From Onchidella celtica (lineage: Eukaryota > Mollusca > Gastropoda > Systellommatophora > Onchidiidae), in the NCBI GenBank assembly GCA_963931925.1, contig OZ007582.1, positions 23,459,224-23,523,223 of the forward strand: 64,000 nucleotides of DNA, in the 5' to 3' direction. A program made the translations under genes and the position numbers. Positions within the stretch are counted from its first letter, which is position 1. Every line of letters begins with the position of its first letter. Shown here piece by piece: positions 1 to 13,375 of the stretch. The notes beneath the pieces are model-generated. The model ran no database searches. It was not told where the DNA came from and worked only from the letters and a program-made list of their open reading frames with translations.

Positions 1-510
<510 letters not shown>

Positions 511-2514
511 AAAGTTTGGGATTTTATGTTACAACGATATCGAACATTATAACGTATAATATCATTTATTCCTCACTCTTGAACCCGTTCATTTCAGCTA
601 CACAAAAGAATCTAACATTCACCCAGGTAATATCTAGGATTACATAATTTGTCATTCCCAACCCAGGTTTTGTGAAGCAGAAACAGCGCTGTCATATTTA
701 ACTGTTTTTAACACTTTATGCATAGGCACAAAACATTATTATTAGCCGTCACTCTTGGCTGAGTTAAACACAACGTTTTTTTTTTTTGCGTGCCAACTTT
801 CTTCTTACACCTAGCCCAACTGCCACTCACCGCGTATCGGTTTCCATTTAACCTGCATTAACACAATAACATTCTTGTGTAAAGCTGGCGGTGATACGTG
901 ATATGGTCATGAAGTTTGAATTCTTCTTAGGCCTTTGCCTTTAGCCTACTGTCGGTTTATGTTCTATTGCCGCATTCAAGAATCACTGGACTAGGATACA
1001 ACCAAATGTGGGGAAAATGCCCCCCCCCCCCCATATCTTCGCACCATAAGGACCTCTTTACACCTACAGACAAAACTGATAGCGTAAAGTTGGATAACTT
1101 CGCTGGGATCGTAAATTCGCCACCTGCACTACCTGAACACATTAATAGTGGAAAAACCCATTCTCCCCAGTCTCAGTCCAGTACAAGACTCAGTCCATGT
1201 CAAAATTGGACAAAAACAAAAAGTTGTATGTAGCGAAGCCCCGCGTGAGAAATAGTACCCAAACGATACAAAGCAAACTAAAGAGAAGACTTTCTTTTTG
1301 CCCAATTTTGACATTGCTTGTAGCCCTGCTGCGACCTACAGTTTTTCTGTGTTTTTTAAAAATAATATTTCGTCAAAGACTCAGTCCAGTATAAGATGTT
1401 TATTGTTATAAGTCTCGCGGTCTTTTTTTTCTGCAGCCAATCAGGGCATTTTCAGTCAGACGTCCCGCGAGTGTCGCGGTTACGAGTGCATGTCACTTCA
1501 CAGCTGTCTGCTGTCCCCGTCTTTGTCTGTCTTGCATTTGAACGTTCTGTGTTTTGTTCTTTTCTTGTTATTGCTCTCATTGCAAACATCTATTAACTTT
1601 TAAAGCAGCTTGTATTATGTCTATTTGAATCACTCAAAGAACTTAATCCTGCTACATTAGATAATTGTTTAACTGCATTTGATCTAAAATTATCTTCAAA
1701 TTTGTTTATTTAATGCTCGTTAGCCTAGTTGTGTAAATTCGCCAGCTTGAATTTTTTTATTGTTGTTTGAAGAGCTTTAGTTATTTTGAAACGGGTAAAA
1801 CCAGCAAAAAGGTCTGTAATAAATATTCCCGAGACGATTTAGAAAAAGCCACTCAGGCCTTTAAAGATGGCCAAGCCTATTCTAGTGCTGCAAAACCATT
1901 TAAAATACCCCGGGAAAACACTGGCCGATCACCTGCCTGGGCGCTGAAACATCTCCAGGAAGGCAGGCAGGGAGGGGTGTTACTCAAAGTCTCTACGTAC
2001 TCTACCAGTATTGCACTGCTAACCCTTCCTAAAATTACAAAGTCAGTCAAACATAAAGTTTAGAGAAGGCACTACAGAGAAAGAAAATTAAAACAAACAC
2101 AACAACAAATACAACAACAACAACAACAACAACAACAAAAAAATAAATAAAAAAGATTGCACAAGGCGAAATAATGCTGCCGCCAGGTCTGGCAAATTTC
2201 CCCGACACGGTGGCGGATTTACCCGACAGTCAAGTATGCAAAGAAAATGACCGAAAAATATCCGAAATGAAACTTGGTCAAACCAAACATGCATCATCTA
2301 GCCAATCGGTGTTTCCAGCTTGATCCGTGTCACAATGGTCACACACATTAAGAAAGTAGTATGAAATCAAGCATACCTGCTCTGAAGTGGCCAAATTACC
2401 CGACTCTACTCTATATGAAAGTTTCACACCAAATCGTTTCCTGTAATTTTAAGAAAACATCTAAAAAAAAACTGATGGCCTGACGATAGATAAAGAATAT
2501 CACATAGCGCCTAA
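511..2514 (+). repeat. 2-kb long direct repeat, copy 1
   Basis: From aaagtttggg at 511 to the equivalent of the window's last base at 2514, this stretch aligns almost without gaps to 61999-64000, with scattered substitutions and a few small indels. Both copies follow a GATA tract. No gene was recognised; open frames are short. It holds AAC-rich and poly-G tracts and a segment (about 1197-1330) resembling the foldback repeat near 32 kb. It may be a dispersed element with a GATA head or one end of a tandem segmental duplication. The true right end may lie beyond 2514, because copy 2 is cut by the window edge. Confidence 0.93.
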
Positions 2515-5500
2515 AATATCCGTCCGACCAATACGGGGGGGGGGGGGGTGGTGGGGGGCGGGGGAGTTATCAAATAATAATAATAATAATAATAAAAACT
2601 AACTTCATTTTCGTAATCAGTGCGTCAAAATTAGCAACTTGGGTTTAGAGAAATTCAGTTCAATGCTTTGTTTAAAATATAAAAAACGTGAAAAAAATTG
2701 TTCTGTTTCAAAATATCTACGTGAGAGTTCTCAACTTGACAATACGTTTCCTTGGAAATATCTGGCCTGTAATGTGTTCTTCGAGCGCAACTGTTTCTTT
2801 GGTTTGCCAGTCTCTTGTCCAAATAAACCTTTTCTCGTTTTTTTTATAGTTTTTCACAAGAACAGAAAATGCTGAGAAATCATTAAGGCAGTCGTTTTCG
2901 ATGGTACATCTTGGCTCTCTACGAATTCGATCGAGTGAGAACTGTACGCTCGGGAGGACAAAGCTGACAGAAATCAAAGCGACAGAAGTGATCTGTTTTG
3001 TTGTACTTGTAATGAGGCCCTAAAGAAAACGTGCACACAGTCTGCACCGTTTAGAGGTGTATATCTATGGTCTGCACGCAGATGGGGAACGGGGGCAGTG
3101 GCTCATGCAATCGGCAACTTTACACATTTTATGCATGAATTAATTATAAAGTTTTGTTTCAGTACTACCGCCAGTAAAAATAAATGGCCAGAGTTTTCGT
3201 ACAGCGACGGAAGTAATAATTACAAAATAATTATGCTGCTTCAATCAAGGCTCATAGCAATAGCTTAACAGGGAACAAAACTATTTTCCCCTTGTTTTTA
3301 AAATACGCCGTCGTTTTTCACCCCAGCGGATTCGCCGCAAGATAGTATTGCGAAACCCGCGCATGCACAACCCGCGCATGCACAACCCGCAAGGTATCCC
3401 ATCTTATCGTATCTAGTATCTGTGATACAACCCGGCTCACACTGTCTCATCCGTTTTCGATAAATGAATAATCAAGACAAACAATAAATCCAGTAAAATA
3501 CTATTTTTGTTTTCTTTTTACGTTTAGACAGACCACGACTTAAATGGTCTTTAATTCAAATGATTTTGAAACTGCAGAAAAATACAATGGACATTATGCG
3601 AACTTTCCCTTGTGTTGGACTGGAATTGTAATGTGTCCCAGTTAAAAACTACAGTCCCCGTGGAAATCCCAAGTGAACCACGCTTTTTGTTGTTGTTCCT
3701 TCAAGAACCCCACCGTCGTCCCTGGTAAATCTGTATTAATTTCCAATTTGGCATGGCCTTCTAATCCACGTTTTTAGTAACTATAAAATATGTTTTCATT
3801 TAAATTGTAAGAGTGCGCTGGGGAACGCAGAAGAAGAAGAAGAAGTAAGAGTGCGCAAAGAAATTGTTTCATGATCTTATTGAAATCGGTAACTTGTGAA
3901 TTGTTCTCCCTTTGTTGACATTGGGTGTTGTCGTCTCCGAGAATTGGACAATGGCTATTGTTCCAAAGTATGCATTACTTTTAGTTTTAGACATTAAAAT
4001 TGTATGATTGCAGATCTTTATTTCAAATTTTGGTTTCACAGGAAAGAGACTTGTGAACTAAGACAGGACACAGAATTGGAGCCAGTGAACATCATTTTTG
4101 TCAGGATGGTTATTATTCCCCGGTCATCTTTACATGGCATACTCGTATGTCCATGGATACAAATACAATATGCACAAGGTGTCCGATTTTCTTTGACGCA
4201 AATCCCCAACTCATTGTACACTTTGCATTTTATAAGACACTACGTCCTTGAGAAAACCACCTTATTTCATAAGAGCAAGTAAACTTTCGCTACATAGTGA
4301 CAGATTCATGATGGAACAAATACAGTAATTTTGATGAAGAGCAATAAATGATTTTAAGATATGATGCATTCAGAATGTCTATTTGCTCAGTCGTATGCAG
4401 TGACATTTTTTCGAAGTAAATTTTACTTGCATTGATAATGCAAAATTTTCTGTGCAAAAATTTCATGTTGTTATTCAAATAACAATAATAGATAATACAT
4501 GTATAAATATAGTAATAGTTTATCTGATCCGACAAGTGGGACAGCATGCGAATTTAAAACATTTTGTGTCCTTTCTTTACCTGATAATCTTAAATGGTTT
4601 CGCAATACCCTTTCTCCGTAACTCTAGATACTTATTAAGAATATACCTAAATAACTGTGTCGATAGCGTGTTAGATATTTCAACATGTCTGCAGCTTCAA
4701 AGTATATGTCCATTTGTATAATCATAGCAAGAATTTGGAGAATCACACCTCTGCCAGGTACAAAATAATGAAAGTTCGTTACAAGAAAAGTTTAGAGAAT
4801 ACAGTGTAGTTGTCGTCACAATTTCAGCATGGTTGCTTTGCTGATGATACGGTTGCAAGCACACTGTAAATAGGATATGAGGATTCCCTACCCAAAAAAT
4901 AGGACTGTCATACGCCTATCTAGCTTAATGGTAAATCCGGTGCTGGTATGGTTGCTGCGTTCATTTGACATTGTTTATTTCGTTTTGGCTTATAAGATGT
5001 GGTGTCACATGTTCGAAGTTAAAGGCCAAAACATGTGATGAAAGAACTAACTTACTCTTCCTGTGAAGATCGACACCTGTCTCCCTCCGCCTGAGGAGTT
5101 TCTTACCACGTTGTTGTCATGCAATCTTGCAAAGCTTTATATCTCTAGTGCACAGCAAGGACGACACTGGCGGCACCCGATGTGCCTTGGTTGCAACAAA
5201 CAACATTATTAATTATAGAAAAAGAGGTATTCCATATTAATAGAATAGAATATACGACGTTGTAACTTGCCATCCATAACTTTTACGTTTTTTGCTGGTT
5301 ATATACCTTTCAAAATGTAATGGTTTCGTCTTGATAAAAATTATTATCTTCAGATTTATTACTTTAATTTTTTCAAGCATTTGAAATCACAATGGGTTCA
5401 TTTCAATTCATTTTCGTAACTCCTGTTCAGGACACTTATTGTTCGACTGATGTTTATAAATGACAGCAATGATTCTCAATAAGCCAAATTACATTATGGC

Positions 5501-8223
5501 ATGATTCTCATGTACTCTAGCTACAGTTTTGCAGATTTGTCTGTTTCTGATTCCTGTCATCTCCTGCATGTCATAATCTCCATAATTTTCCCTCTGCTCT
5601 TGTGTGTCAATTTGAGGTGTGGTCAAGAAAGAAAACATCGAAAAAAGTAAGCGCATATTAATATTGAAATTTGGGGTCACATGAATCACAGATCTCAGAG
5701 ATATATGAGGCCATAGCTGAGTTATCAACCCTTTGCCTTGCAGCCTCATCTCACTATAAGTAGCAAAATCAATTGGACGATCTCCAGAATGGCATCGATG
5801 GCCATTTCATTTCCAAGCAACAACAAAAACAAAAGCTACGAGCCTTTCAGGGTTAAACACCAGGACATATTTTCTTCCCTCTGAAAACAGATGAAGTTCC
5901 TAGAGGTCTTTCCATCTTCCTCACTTGCGGAAGGATTTCTTCATGCAGTAACGAGACCTCCCAGAACAGCGGGACAGGTTTCAGTTAGGTGAAAGGGGTC
6001 ATCTGGGTTTACTTCTCACAGATATAGTTAACGAACCTGACATTATGGAACTTCCGATAGCACACCAACAACTTAGAAACCACTGGAGTTTTAAGAACTG
6101 GAAAGACCAGCTGGTTTTAGTGCATATGATAATGAAGGCCTTCTGCTTTTGCTTACATTGTCTGTTTAGTCCCACTTTTAAAGTTTTGAAAAAAAGCAAC
6201 ATCTTTATTTATGTATATTATGTCCTTGTGGTTTTATGTTGGAAAGGGGGAGGTGGAGGGCATGGCAGCAAATTCAGGCTCATAGGGGGCGATTGCCTGA
6301 AAAAGATTGAGGGACACAGGAATAGCTAGCCCTGCAGGAATTATCAGGTTCCAATCTTGGAGTAAAAAGAAAAAAAGACGGGTGTTGTCAATAAAGTAAA
6401 TCAGGTTTGTAAAACTCTGGTAGGGTATACTCTTTGGTTTCTTAAGAACGAATGTCTCATATCAGAGCAACGGGATGTGTGTTGAAAGGAAGTTTAAAGA
6501 CACTGAAAAAGTAAAATCTCGTTCAGCATGAGCAAATGCCCTTTTAGTTGTTGTCATTGGTGCTAGTGCTGTTGTGGTTGCTGTTGCTGTTACTGTTGTT
6601 TTTGTTGTTTCGAATCACAATTTAAGAAATTAAGAAACCAGAAAAACAATCGAGAGTGGGAAAAGAGGAGACACGTGCACAAAGAAAAGAAAGCAGAACA
6701 AGAGGGAAAGACATACTAAAGACAAACAAATCACAAATTAGATCAAACACAAAACTCAATCATATTGGAAAGGCTGTGCATGAACTTTTTAATTTCATTA
6801 AACAAGCGGATGCTTTCATGGTCATGAAATTAAAATTGAATCGTGATTTACTGAAAGAGAAACCATAAACTAAAACAACAATGCAAACGCATGATTTTCT
6901 TTTTTTGGTTTTTTGTATAATTTGAACCATCTTCAAACTATGACACAAGTTCGTTTTCTTGTACTTTACAAAACGAGAAATGATTGACTACATTCAATTG
7001 TGGGATTTCCTGTCTGTGATTAAAATCAAAACGTGTTTTTTTAAAATTATATAAATTGTATCATCATCAAGCCATGACCCATGTTCGCTTTCTTGTACTT
7101 TACAAAACGAGAAATGACAATTCCGTGACCTCTGGTTACATTCAAGAGCGAGATTTCTTGTCTGTGATCAAAATCAGAAAGTTTTCTGGCTTTTTGGTTC
7201 CAGCGCATTGTCCCGGTTTATGTCAGCAGTAAGGGATGAAACGGTGTGGGCAGTGCCTAATGTATTAGTGGGATGCATAATTTACGGGTGGCGAGCCACC
7301 AGTGTGGTGCCTACACCACTGCTTGGTCTGTTTCACCCCTAAAGACTACTTTATTTAGTCAGGTTGAGGGTGGGTGGAAAAATCCGGAGGAGGGAGCATG
7401 TCATTAAAAAGCAGATTAAAAAAAAAAAAGCAAATCAACAGCCTCATTATTTTGACTGTCCAGAATTAATTTTATCTTTATTTTTTCGAAACAATGAATT
7501 TGAAGGGCCTGGGTAGGCTTAGTATTAGGTTTGGCTGGCAGGTTGGCCACAAGAACAGTTTCCTTCGCAAATGGCCACTCTACCATTTTCGAACATTATT
7601 CTTATTTTTAAAAAGTTTCTAACAGCCCGACAGCTAATAACACTTTTCGAAATACACCTTGCGCGTCGAGTCAGTATGTATGACTCAATTTGGACTCTTG
7701 ATATAATTAACTATCATGATTCTGGTGATATTGTGAACTTTAGAATATCAGTTCAACGAGAAGAATGTTAGTGAAAGAAGGTAAAGGGATCATTTTGGGG
7801 TTGACATAGTTGTCGTGGCCATCTGAAAAACAATACACTGATCATTTAAACCTTTGAGCTTTGTTACAGAAGTAAAGACATCATGGACAGTGGTTAAAAA
7901 TCTTTGGAATATCTTGATATTTATCTGAATTACAGATTATTAATGATATTTTAATCTTTTTTTTCCCCAGACAATGCCAAATTCCTTTTTAAAATTTGCC
8001 AGTGGATTGCAAAGCAATGTAAAACAAAAAAGTACAAAGATGCACTGGGTTTTTTATATCGCAGTGGCAGCAAGATTGTTTTTACTGTAAAACTACATGA
8101 CATTTGGAGGAGGGGTTTTGGCAGTTATATAATTATGTGGAATAGTAACAGGACAGGAATCAATCATTTACATTAACAAAACAATAACACTTATAGTTAT
8201 TCATGTTACAGGAATGAGGAAAT
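2515..8223. other. Intergenic DNA 3' of gene 1
   Basis: AT-rich non-coding sequence with only short scattered open frames. Visible landmarks are a poly-G run near 2536, an AAT microsatellite near 2573, a short duplicated cacaacccgcgcatg motif near 3360, an imperfect tandem duplication at 6911-7185 and an inverted-repeat patch near 7220-7345. No gene could be supported. An ATTAAA-type poly(A) signal for gene 1 may lie on the minus strand near 7950-7955, which is weak. Confidence 0.6.
6911..7185. repeat. Imperfect tandem duplication, unit about 135 bp
   Basis: Two adjacent copies share cttgtactttacaaaacgag followed by aaatga, and also a tctgtgat(t/c)aaaatca block. The first copy is about 6911-7040 and the second about 7043-7185. 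Confidence 0.75.
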
Positions 8224-8555
8224 CTAGAAAATCTTGATAACAAGAAGAGCCAAGATCAGGCTTGTCAACGAATAAAAGAGTTTAGGGGAATGATTTTTGG
8301 AACCATCACGTAGTTCACGATACGCTTTGTGAACATCAAAATCACACAAAATACCAGCATCACGAAGTGAATTCTCAGCTATGTTTTCAAGCTGGTGAAG
8401 TTCCTGTGATGACAAGCCTTCATTGTGCAAATCATTAACTCGCAAGGCACATTTCAAATATTCCTGAGCCACGTCGCACACGCGGTCTGGACGCTGAGAA
8501 ACTTGGGATCTCAAAACATCGATGCATTCACCAACATCCTTGGCATCATCGAATT
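8224..8555 (-). CDS. Gene 1 exon 3, type B domain and hydrophobic C-tail
   Basis: Acceptor TCTCCCCCCAG, entered in phase 1, then 110 codons to TAG at 8224. The domain has spacing C-x15-C-x8-C-x34-C, with GECIDVL, QEYLKC and GILCDFDVHK motifs. After RELRDG the chain ends in a hydrophobic tail (LFYSLTSLILALLVIKIF). This resembles a GPI-attachment signal or a single C-terminal membrane segment; the small polar run DGSKNHS before it could hold an attachment site. A possible N-glycosylation sequon (NSL) lies in the domain. The tail makes this the natural last exon. Confidence 0.8.
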
Positions 8556-11500
8556 CTGGGGGGAGAAAACACAAAATAAGTTGCTTGAGATATTTAGCTT
8601 TGACTTACTAACAATCATCCATTTGTACTGCAATGAATGTCTGGATTTCCTCGCATGTCGAAATAATCAGACAAGACATTTAGGTCGAAATCCTCTTTGC
8701 ATGCTTAAATAAGTCAGTTGTAGTTGTCCAATATCCTAGCTGGGATCAGAAAGCTTGAGCATATGTATCTGATATTACAACTGCAAAGGTCAGTCGAAGA
8801 AAAAAAAAAGAGAGTGGTGGGAACTGTTTGTATTTGGAAAGTCATCAAAACATTATTCGTTTTATTCATTTATTTGCTAGTTGTCAGGAGAGGAAAAAAA
8901 TCAGAGAATTATTGTTATTATTTTTTTTGGTGTGTGAATGTAATTCAAAGCATTACTTATTTATTTCTCGTATTTACTCGCGTTCTTTTATGGAGCTTTT
9001 TTTCATGGTCAGTGAATCAGAATGTCTTTGGGTCTATCTATTGATTGTTCGTCAATTAACTGATTGGTTGGTGGCTGTGGTGAACACTTATTTTTTTTAA
9101 AACCACAACACGGCTGTAGGCTCGCAACCAGGCATGGGACAAATTTCATCCATTTTCAATTCTTTCGTAATTGATTGCATAGTTTGCTTTTTGTTTCTTT
9201 GCTTCCCTGTTCTTACTTTTGAATCTTTGGTCTTTGAAAAATAGCAATTTCTCTTTTTCTCCTTTGCAGGCAAATAATAAGAACAGCAGTAATTTTAGGG
9301 GTAAAAAAGGGACATTATGCAAACATTATGTATATAATTAATATTTACATTGGGTTTATGCTATTGCTGTTGTTGTGTTTGTTCTTGATGTTCTTCTTGT
9401 CCAAACATGAAGTTGTCTTGAAACAATCAATACAATTTGGCCGAAAGACCTTTCCAACAAAGTTTGGAATCATGCCTTCAGAGAACGAGATCGTATCTTC
9501 TGTGATGGATTGTTTTCTGCCAATACGTGTCAATCAGGGGGTAAAAGTCTAAGGAGCAGCACTAAAAATTGACCCAAACCAAGATAATGAAGAAACAGTG
9601 GCAAGTGCAAAGTAACCGTTATCGTGCCGAGGCAGCGTTAAATCCAAAAATCAGGCTCAAACTAGGGAGCAGCTTATGTTAAACATTTAAGTCTTCAATG
9701 ATAATGCTGATCATTCCTGACAAACAAAAACCTGAAAAGTCTTCCGTTGATTATGTAAATTTTAGTGTCAGCCTACTGACATTTGAAATTCCAAATAACG
9801 GTACGAAATAAAATGGTACTCAGAGCATTATCAAAGTTACCGTTGTTATTATTAATAGGATGATGTCATTGCAGGATATCAAAAACGGTGTCAATGTCAC
9901 TAAGAACGATTGATTCATCTGGAAATGTTGGTTTAGTGGGAAAAAAGGTTTCTCAGGTTCTGCCTTGAAAATTGTTATTGGAAATAAAGCATAATAATAT
10001 ATATGCCTAACATTTAATACGAATCGGAGATAACTGGGTTTTATCACTGGGCTAGGAATTACATTTCCTACAATTTTGAAATTTGTCAAATTGTGTATTA
10101 GAAAATGACATTTAATATGAATAACTTTAATTTCACGAACCTTCTACTGCACTTCATAAACCATAATCACATTTACTAAGATATGAGTAGCTGGAAAAGC
10201 AACAGTTGGGCCATATCTTATAAGAGATTAAAATGCATAAAAAAATCGTCAGATGGTGAGATAGAAGAGCGGCAGGTAACAAAATAAAGCACAAAGAGTT
10301 CATGCTTAGTGAGGTATAAAGTAAGGCCGATGTGCAGATAATTGGGGATGTGAGTGGAATGTAGGGAATCTGGCAGATCTGCATAATATAGGGAAGTAAA
10401 GAAGAAAAGAAGAGAGTGTATCTTTAGGTGGGTGGGTGGATATGAAGATAGGTAGGTAGGTAGATAGGTAGGTAGATAGGTAGGTAGGTAGGTAGGTAGG
10501 TATTTCGGTAGGTTGGTAGGTAGGTAGGTACGTAGTAGGTAGGATACACATTATTTATGTCACAAGGTAGGAAGTTAAAGCACTGTTGCCATAGGCTGTT
10601 CAAGAATAAAATCTACATTTGCATGAGGTGTAATTCAAACTATAAATAGACAAACGTACCCTGAGGTCTATTAACCGGGCGCTGGGTTGTCACCTCCTGA
10701 AGAACTTCGTCTATCGCCGTTTGAACGTTCAAGTCACAAGATTCCCCAGCTTCCAAGAGTGCTGCGTCCAAATCACTCTGTACCTGATGAACCGGAATGT
10801 TAACGGCTCCAACTGTCCTCTCGTCTATTCTGATCAGACATTTCAAGTACTCCTCAAAAATATCACATGGTCTGCCATTCCCGGCTGACACACCGTTTAT
10901 CAGGTCATTATAACACTGGCCAAAAGTCTGGGCCTGAACTTCACTCGTGCCTGAAGAAGAAAACAATGGAAAACTGTTCTCAAGCGTATCATGGAAAGAG
11001 CTGCGGGTTTTCAAACATATTACCATCATCTTGTCAACAAAAAAAAAGTGATGAAAAGTGAAATTGCTCAGATTGCTCTTGTGTTTTATTGTGATGGAGG
11101 GCATTGTGATGTAAGTATTGTCATGATGTCAATCTTGTTGATGCTATGTTTTTGTGAAATAGTGATGATGCTATTGTTTCATGATTTATATTGCTTTTTC
11201 AGCCCTGGGTTTAAAATCTCTTCTGAAATCCTTGCACTGACTGCCAGTTCCACCCTGTACTTTGTATAAAGTGGCCACATCATGTCTCAGATGTATAATA
11301 ACGCACCAACCTACGTTATCGAATTATTGAATCTTTATGCAACATCTAGCCAGCCACCATCTTCAACAGATATAACAAATTAGAAGTTCTTATTATGTCT
11401 TCCAGTTCGCTCGATGAACGAAGACTTTTCTGTTGGCGGCCCGAAAACCTCGAATTCGCTGTCTCAAAAACCTAGGAGCTATTCTAAACACTGAGACTTT

Positions 11501-12357
11501 GAAGAAACACCTGAAAACAGAAATTTGTGATTGACAGAATGCAACCATAGCAAGCTGTTTCTGACCCTTGTCACAAGTTTAGTATGTTCTTTATATAGTT
11601 GATTTGAATGCTGATTGAAGTATGACTGTAAAACGCGTAGAGCTTGCATTTGAAGGGCTGTTGTGTTATTAAAAAATTATTATTATCATTATTGAAATTG
11701 TTATAATATTGTTATTGGTGCCGAGTCTAGCCGGGAAGCAGTTGAAATTCCCTGAGCACATTCGTCGAAAGAGGCGCACTTTCAGCAATTTTGAATACCT
11801 AAATTCACTTGTTTGATAAACTTCGAGTTGTCGTTTTGGCATGGCCTTGAAAGGACAATAGATCTACTCTGCGCCTCGTCCAGAAGATGAGACTATTCGG
11901 CCCCTCACCCCGAGTAGGACTAAAGAAAGAACCGGTTGTAATTATTACATACATTTTCATATTGCTTCGTTTAGTTTTCATTTTACGCTTCCAAATGTAT
12001 AAAGATAACCACAGATGTTTTTATTATGTTTTGTTTTTAAGTACAACAACAATGGTCGAGCCTACCATAATGTAAAACTTTAAAAAAAAATTGTGTTTCA
12101 ATTTTGGATACAAAACAATAATGATATACTTTCTTTAAACTGAATCTTCCTTGTGTTTTGATATTGATACAAATTAGAAAAACGTAAAACAAATAAAAGA
12201 TTGTTCTGTAAGTGTCCTGACGCTTTTTTTATGTGCTGCCCTCACCCCACTTCTATTTCAAGACTTGCTTCTACCCCTAATATTTTCTATAGCAGAACTT
12301 TTACTCACCAGCTATGAGAATCAACACAGTAAAGATGTTAATCCAGCGGGACCACAT
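8224..12357 (-). CDS. Gene 1: secreted two-domain four-cysteine protein (3 exons)
   Basis: Predicted CDS joins 12357-12309, 10950-10660 and 8555-8224 on the minus strand: 672 nt, 223 aa plus stop, open across both junctions. Order: signal peptide, type A domain, type B domain, hydrophobic C-terminal tail. Both introns are GT-AG and phase 1. The first exon has the same length and phase, and a related peptide, as exon 1 of gene 2, so the two genes are tandem paralogues. The product should enter the secretory pathway and may stay membrane-attached through its tail. I do not recognise the family; function is unknown. Splice sites come from motifs and frame agreement only, without transcript data. 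Confidence 0.8.
8556..10659 (-). other. Gene 1 intron 2
   Basis: A 2104-nt GT-AG intron. Non-coding, with a TAGG-type microsatellite at 10431-10545; nothing else supported. Confidence 0.75.
10431..10545. repeat. (TAGG)n microsatellite in intron 2 of gene 1
   Basis: GGTG and TAGG tetranucleotide repeats with GATA and TACG variants. Confidence 0.93.
10660..10950 (-). CDS. Gene 1 exon 2, type A four-cysteine domain
   Basis: A 291-nt symmetrical (phase 1-1) exon, acceptor TTCTTCTTCAG and donor GTACGT. It carries the mature N-terminus and one domain with cysteines spaced C-x15-C-x8-C-x33-C. Key motifs are GQCYNDL at the first Cys, EEYLKC around the third and GESCDLNVQ at the fourth, followed by a helix ending VLQE. 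The end of the exon (TTQRPVNRPQG) is Thr/Pro/Arg-rich and probably an inter-domain linker. Predicted all-helical by residue pattern; function unknown. Confidence 0.8.
10951..12308 (-). other. Gene 1 intron 1
   Basis: A 1358-nt GT-AG, phase-1 intron. No linker microexon like those of gene 2 was found in it. Confidence 0.75.
12309..12357 (-). CDS. Gene 1 exon 1, signal peptide
   Basis: Forty-nine nt encode MWSRWINIFTVLILIA plus the first base of a Gly codon, then the donor GTGAGT. The hydrophobic core INIFTVLILIA continues in exon 2 into a likely signal-peptidase site after SEVQA. The matching exon of gene 2 encodes ISIFTVLIILV in the same place and is also exactly 49 nt with a phase-1 donor, which fixes this ATG as the start. 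Confidence 0.82.
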
Positions 12358-13367
12358 CTTTGAGCTACAATTATTTCCCGTTCAAGGTAATCTGAAAGGA
12401 ATTCTTCACCTTCCTGACAGCAAACTGTTCAACTGAGAGCACTAAACAATAATATGGGTGTATCGATGATGGCGATCTTCCTGTGATTATTTCGAAATAT
12501 GTCGAATGGTTTCTTTAAATATTTTCAAAGTGTATCCCTCCGCCAAGCCTCTCCTCAGAAAAGTATTATTAATAGCTGGCAATCTTCAAAAAGTAGTGCC
12601 TGTTATTACAAAATAAGCTTTGTAGTTCATTCTATCCATGCACCAGGAAATACTCAAGATGTGATTCGCCAAGACGGTGCATTTCACTGTTAAACAAGCT
12701 TAAAAGCCCCACCTCGCACGGACCACCCAACCACCGCCTCGTCAATTCCTACCCTATCCATGTGGCAAACTTACCTTTGCTCTGGAGCTGTGTTTTTGCC
12801 ACACGTATATTAGATAAGAGCTGCCTTGACATGTTAGGATTTGAGTGCCAAAGTGCACAAATTTAATGCCCTGCACAAATTTTTCTTATTCATAATTCTG
12901 TGCTATTGAGTGTTCTCCCACTCCCAATCTCATGCAACGTCAACTTTCTCCATGTTCATGGATTGGATTAAAGAAATCTAGGTCTAGACTAGTATAAAAT
13001 TGATTCCTCCTTCCGCCACAATCGCCGCCAGATAAATTACTTTAGACAAGACGTCTATCCATAGATCTTGCTAGGTCTCATTTCTGCATCCGCCTCAGTC
13101 GCTGCCAAGTAAATCACTTATATCTAGACTTGGGGGATACCTAGTTAGGCTTAAATTTGAAGGAAGGGTTATAAATCTAGCTAGGTTTAGAACTGATTCC
13201 TCTTTCAGTCACAGTCACGGCCAAATATAATACTTAGACTTAAGTGAGGGCGAATAGATCTATGCATTTAGTTTTAGAATCGCCGCCATGGGGAACGGTT
13301 TACGGTAAAAAGAATGTAAACAACGCGTGTGGCAGGTGATCAAATCCCTGCACGTTGCAAAAAAGCG
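12358..13367. other. Upstream region of gene 1
   Basis: About 1 kb 5' of the gene 1 start codon on the minus strand. A CTTTTAAG-like TATA candidate (minus strand, near 12700) and a possible 5'UTR splice acceptor (TTCCTTTCAG) near 12400 are visible but unproved. Positions 13000-13240 hold about three degenerate copies of a block containing gattcctc, taaat.ac.ta and ctag(g/c)t motifs. Confidence 0.45.
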
Positions 13368-13375
13368 ATAAGAAA

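Noticed and set aside
7220-7345. Hairpin-like patch that might be a structured RNA
   Set aside because: Imperfect pairing only and no tRNA or other RNA consensus could be matched by eye.
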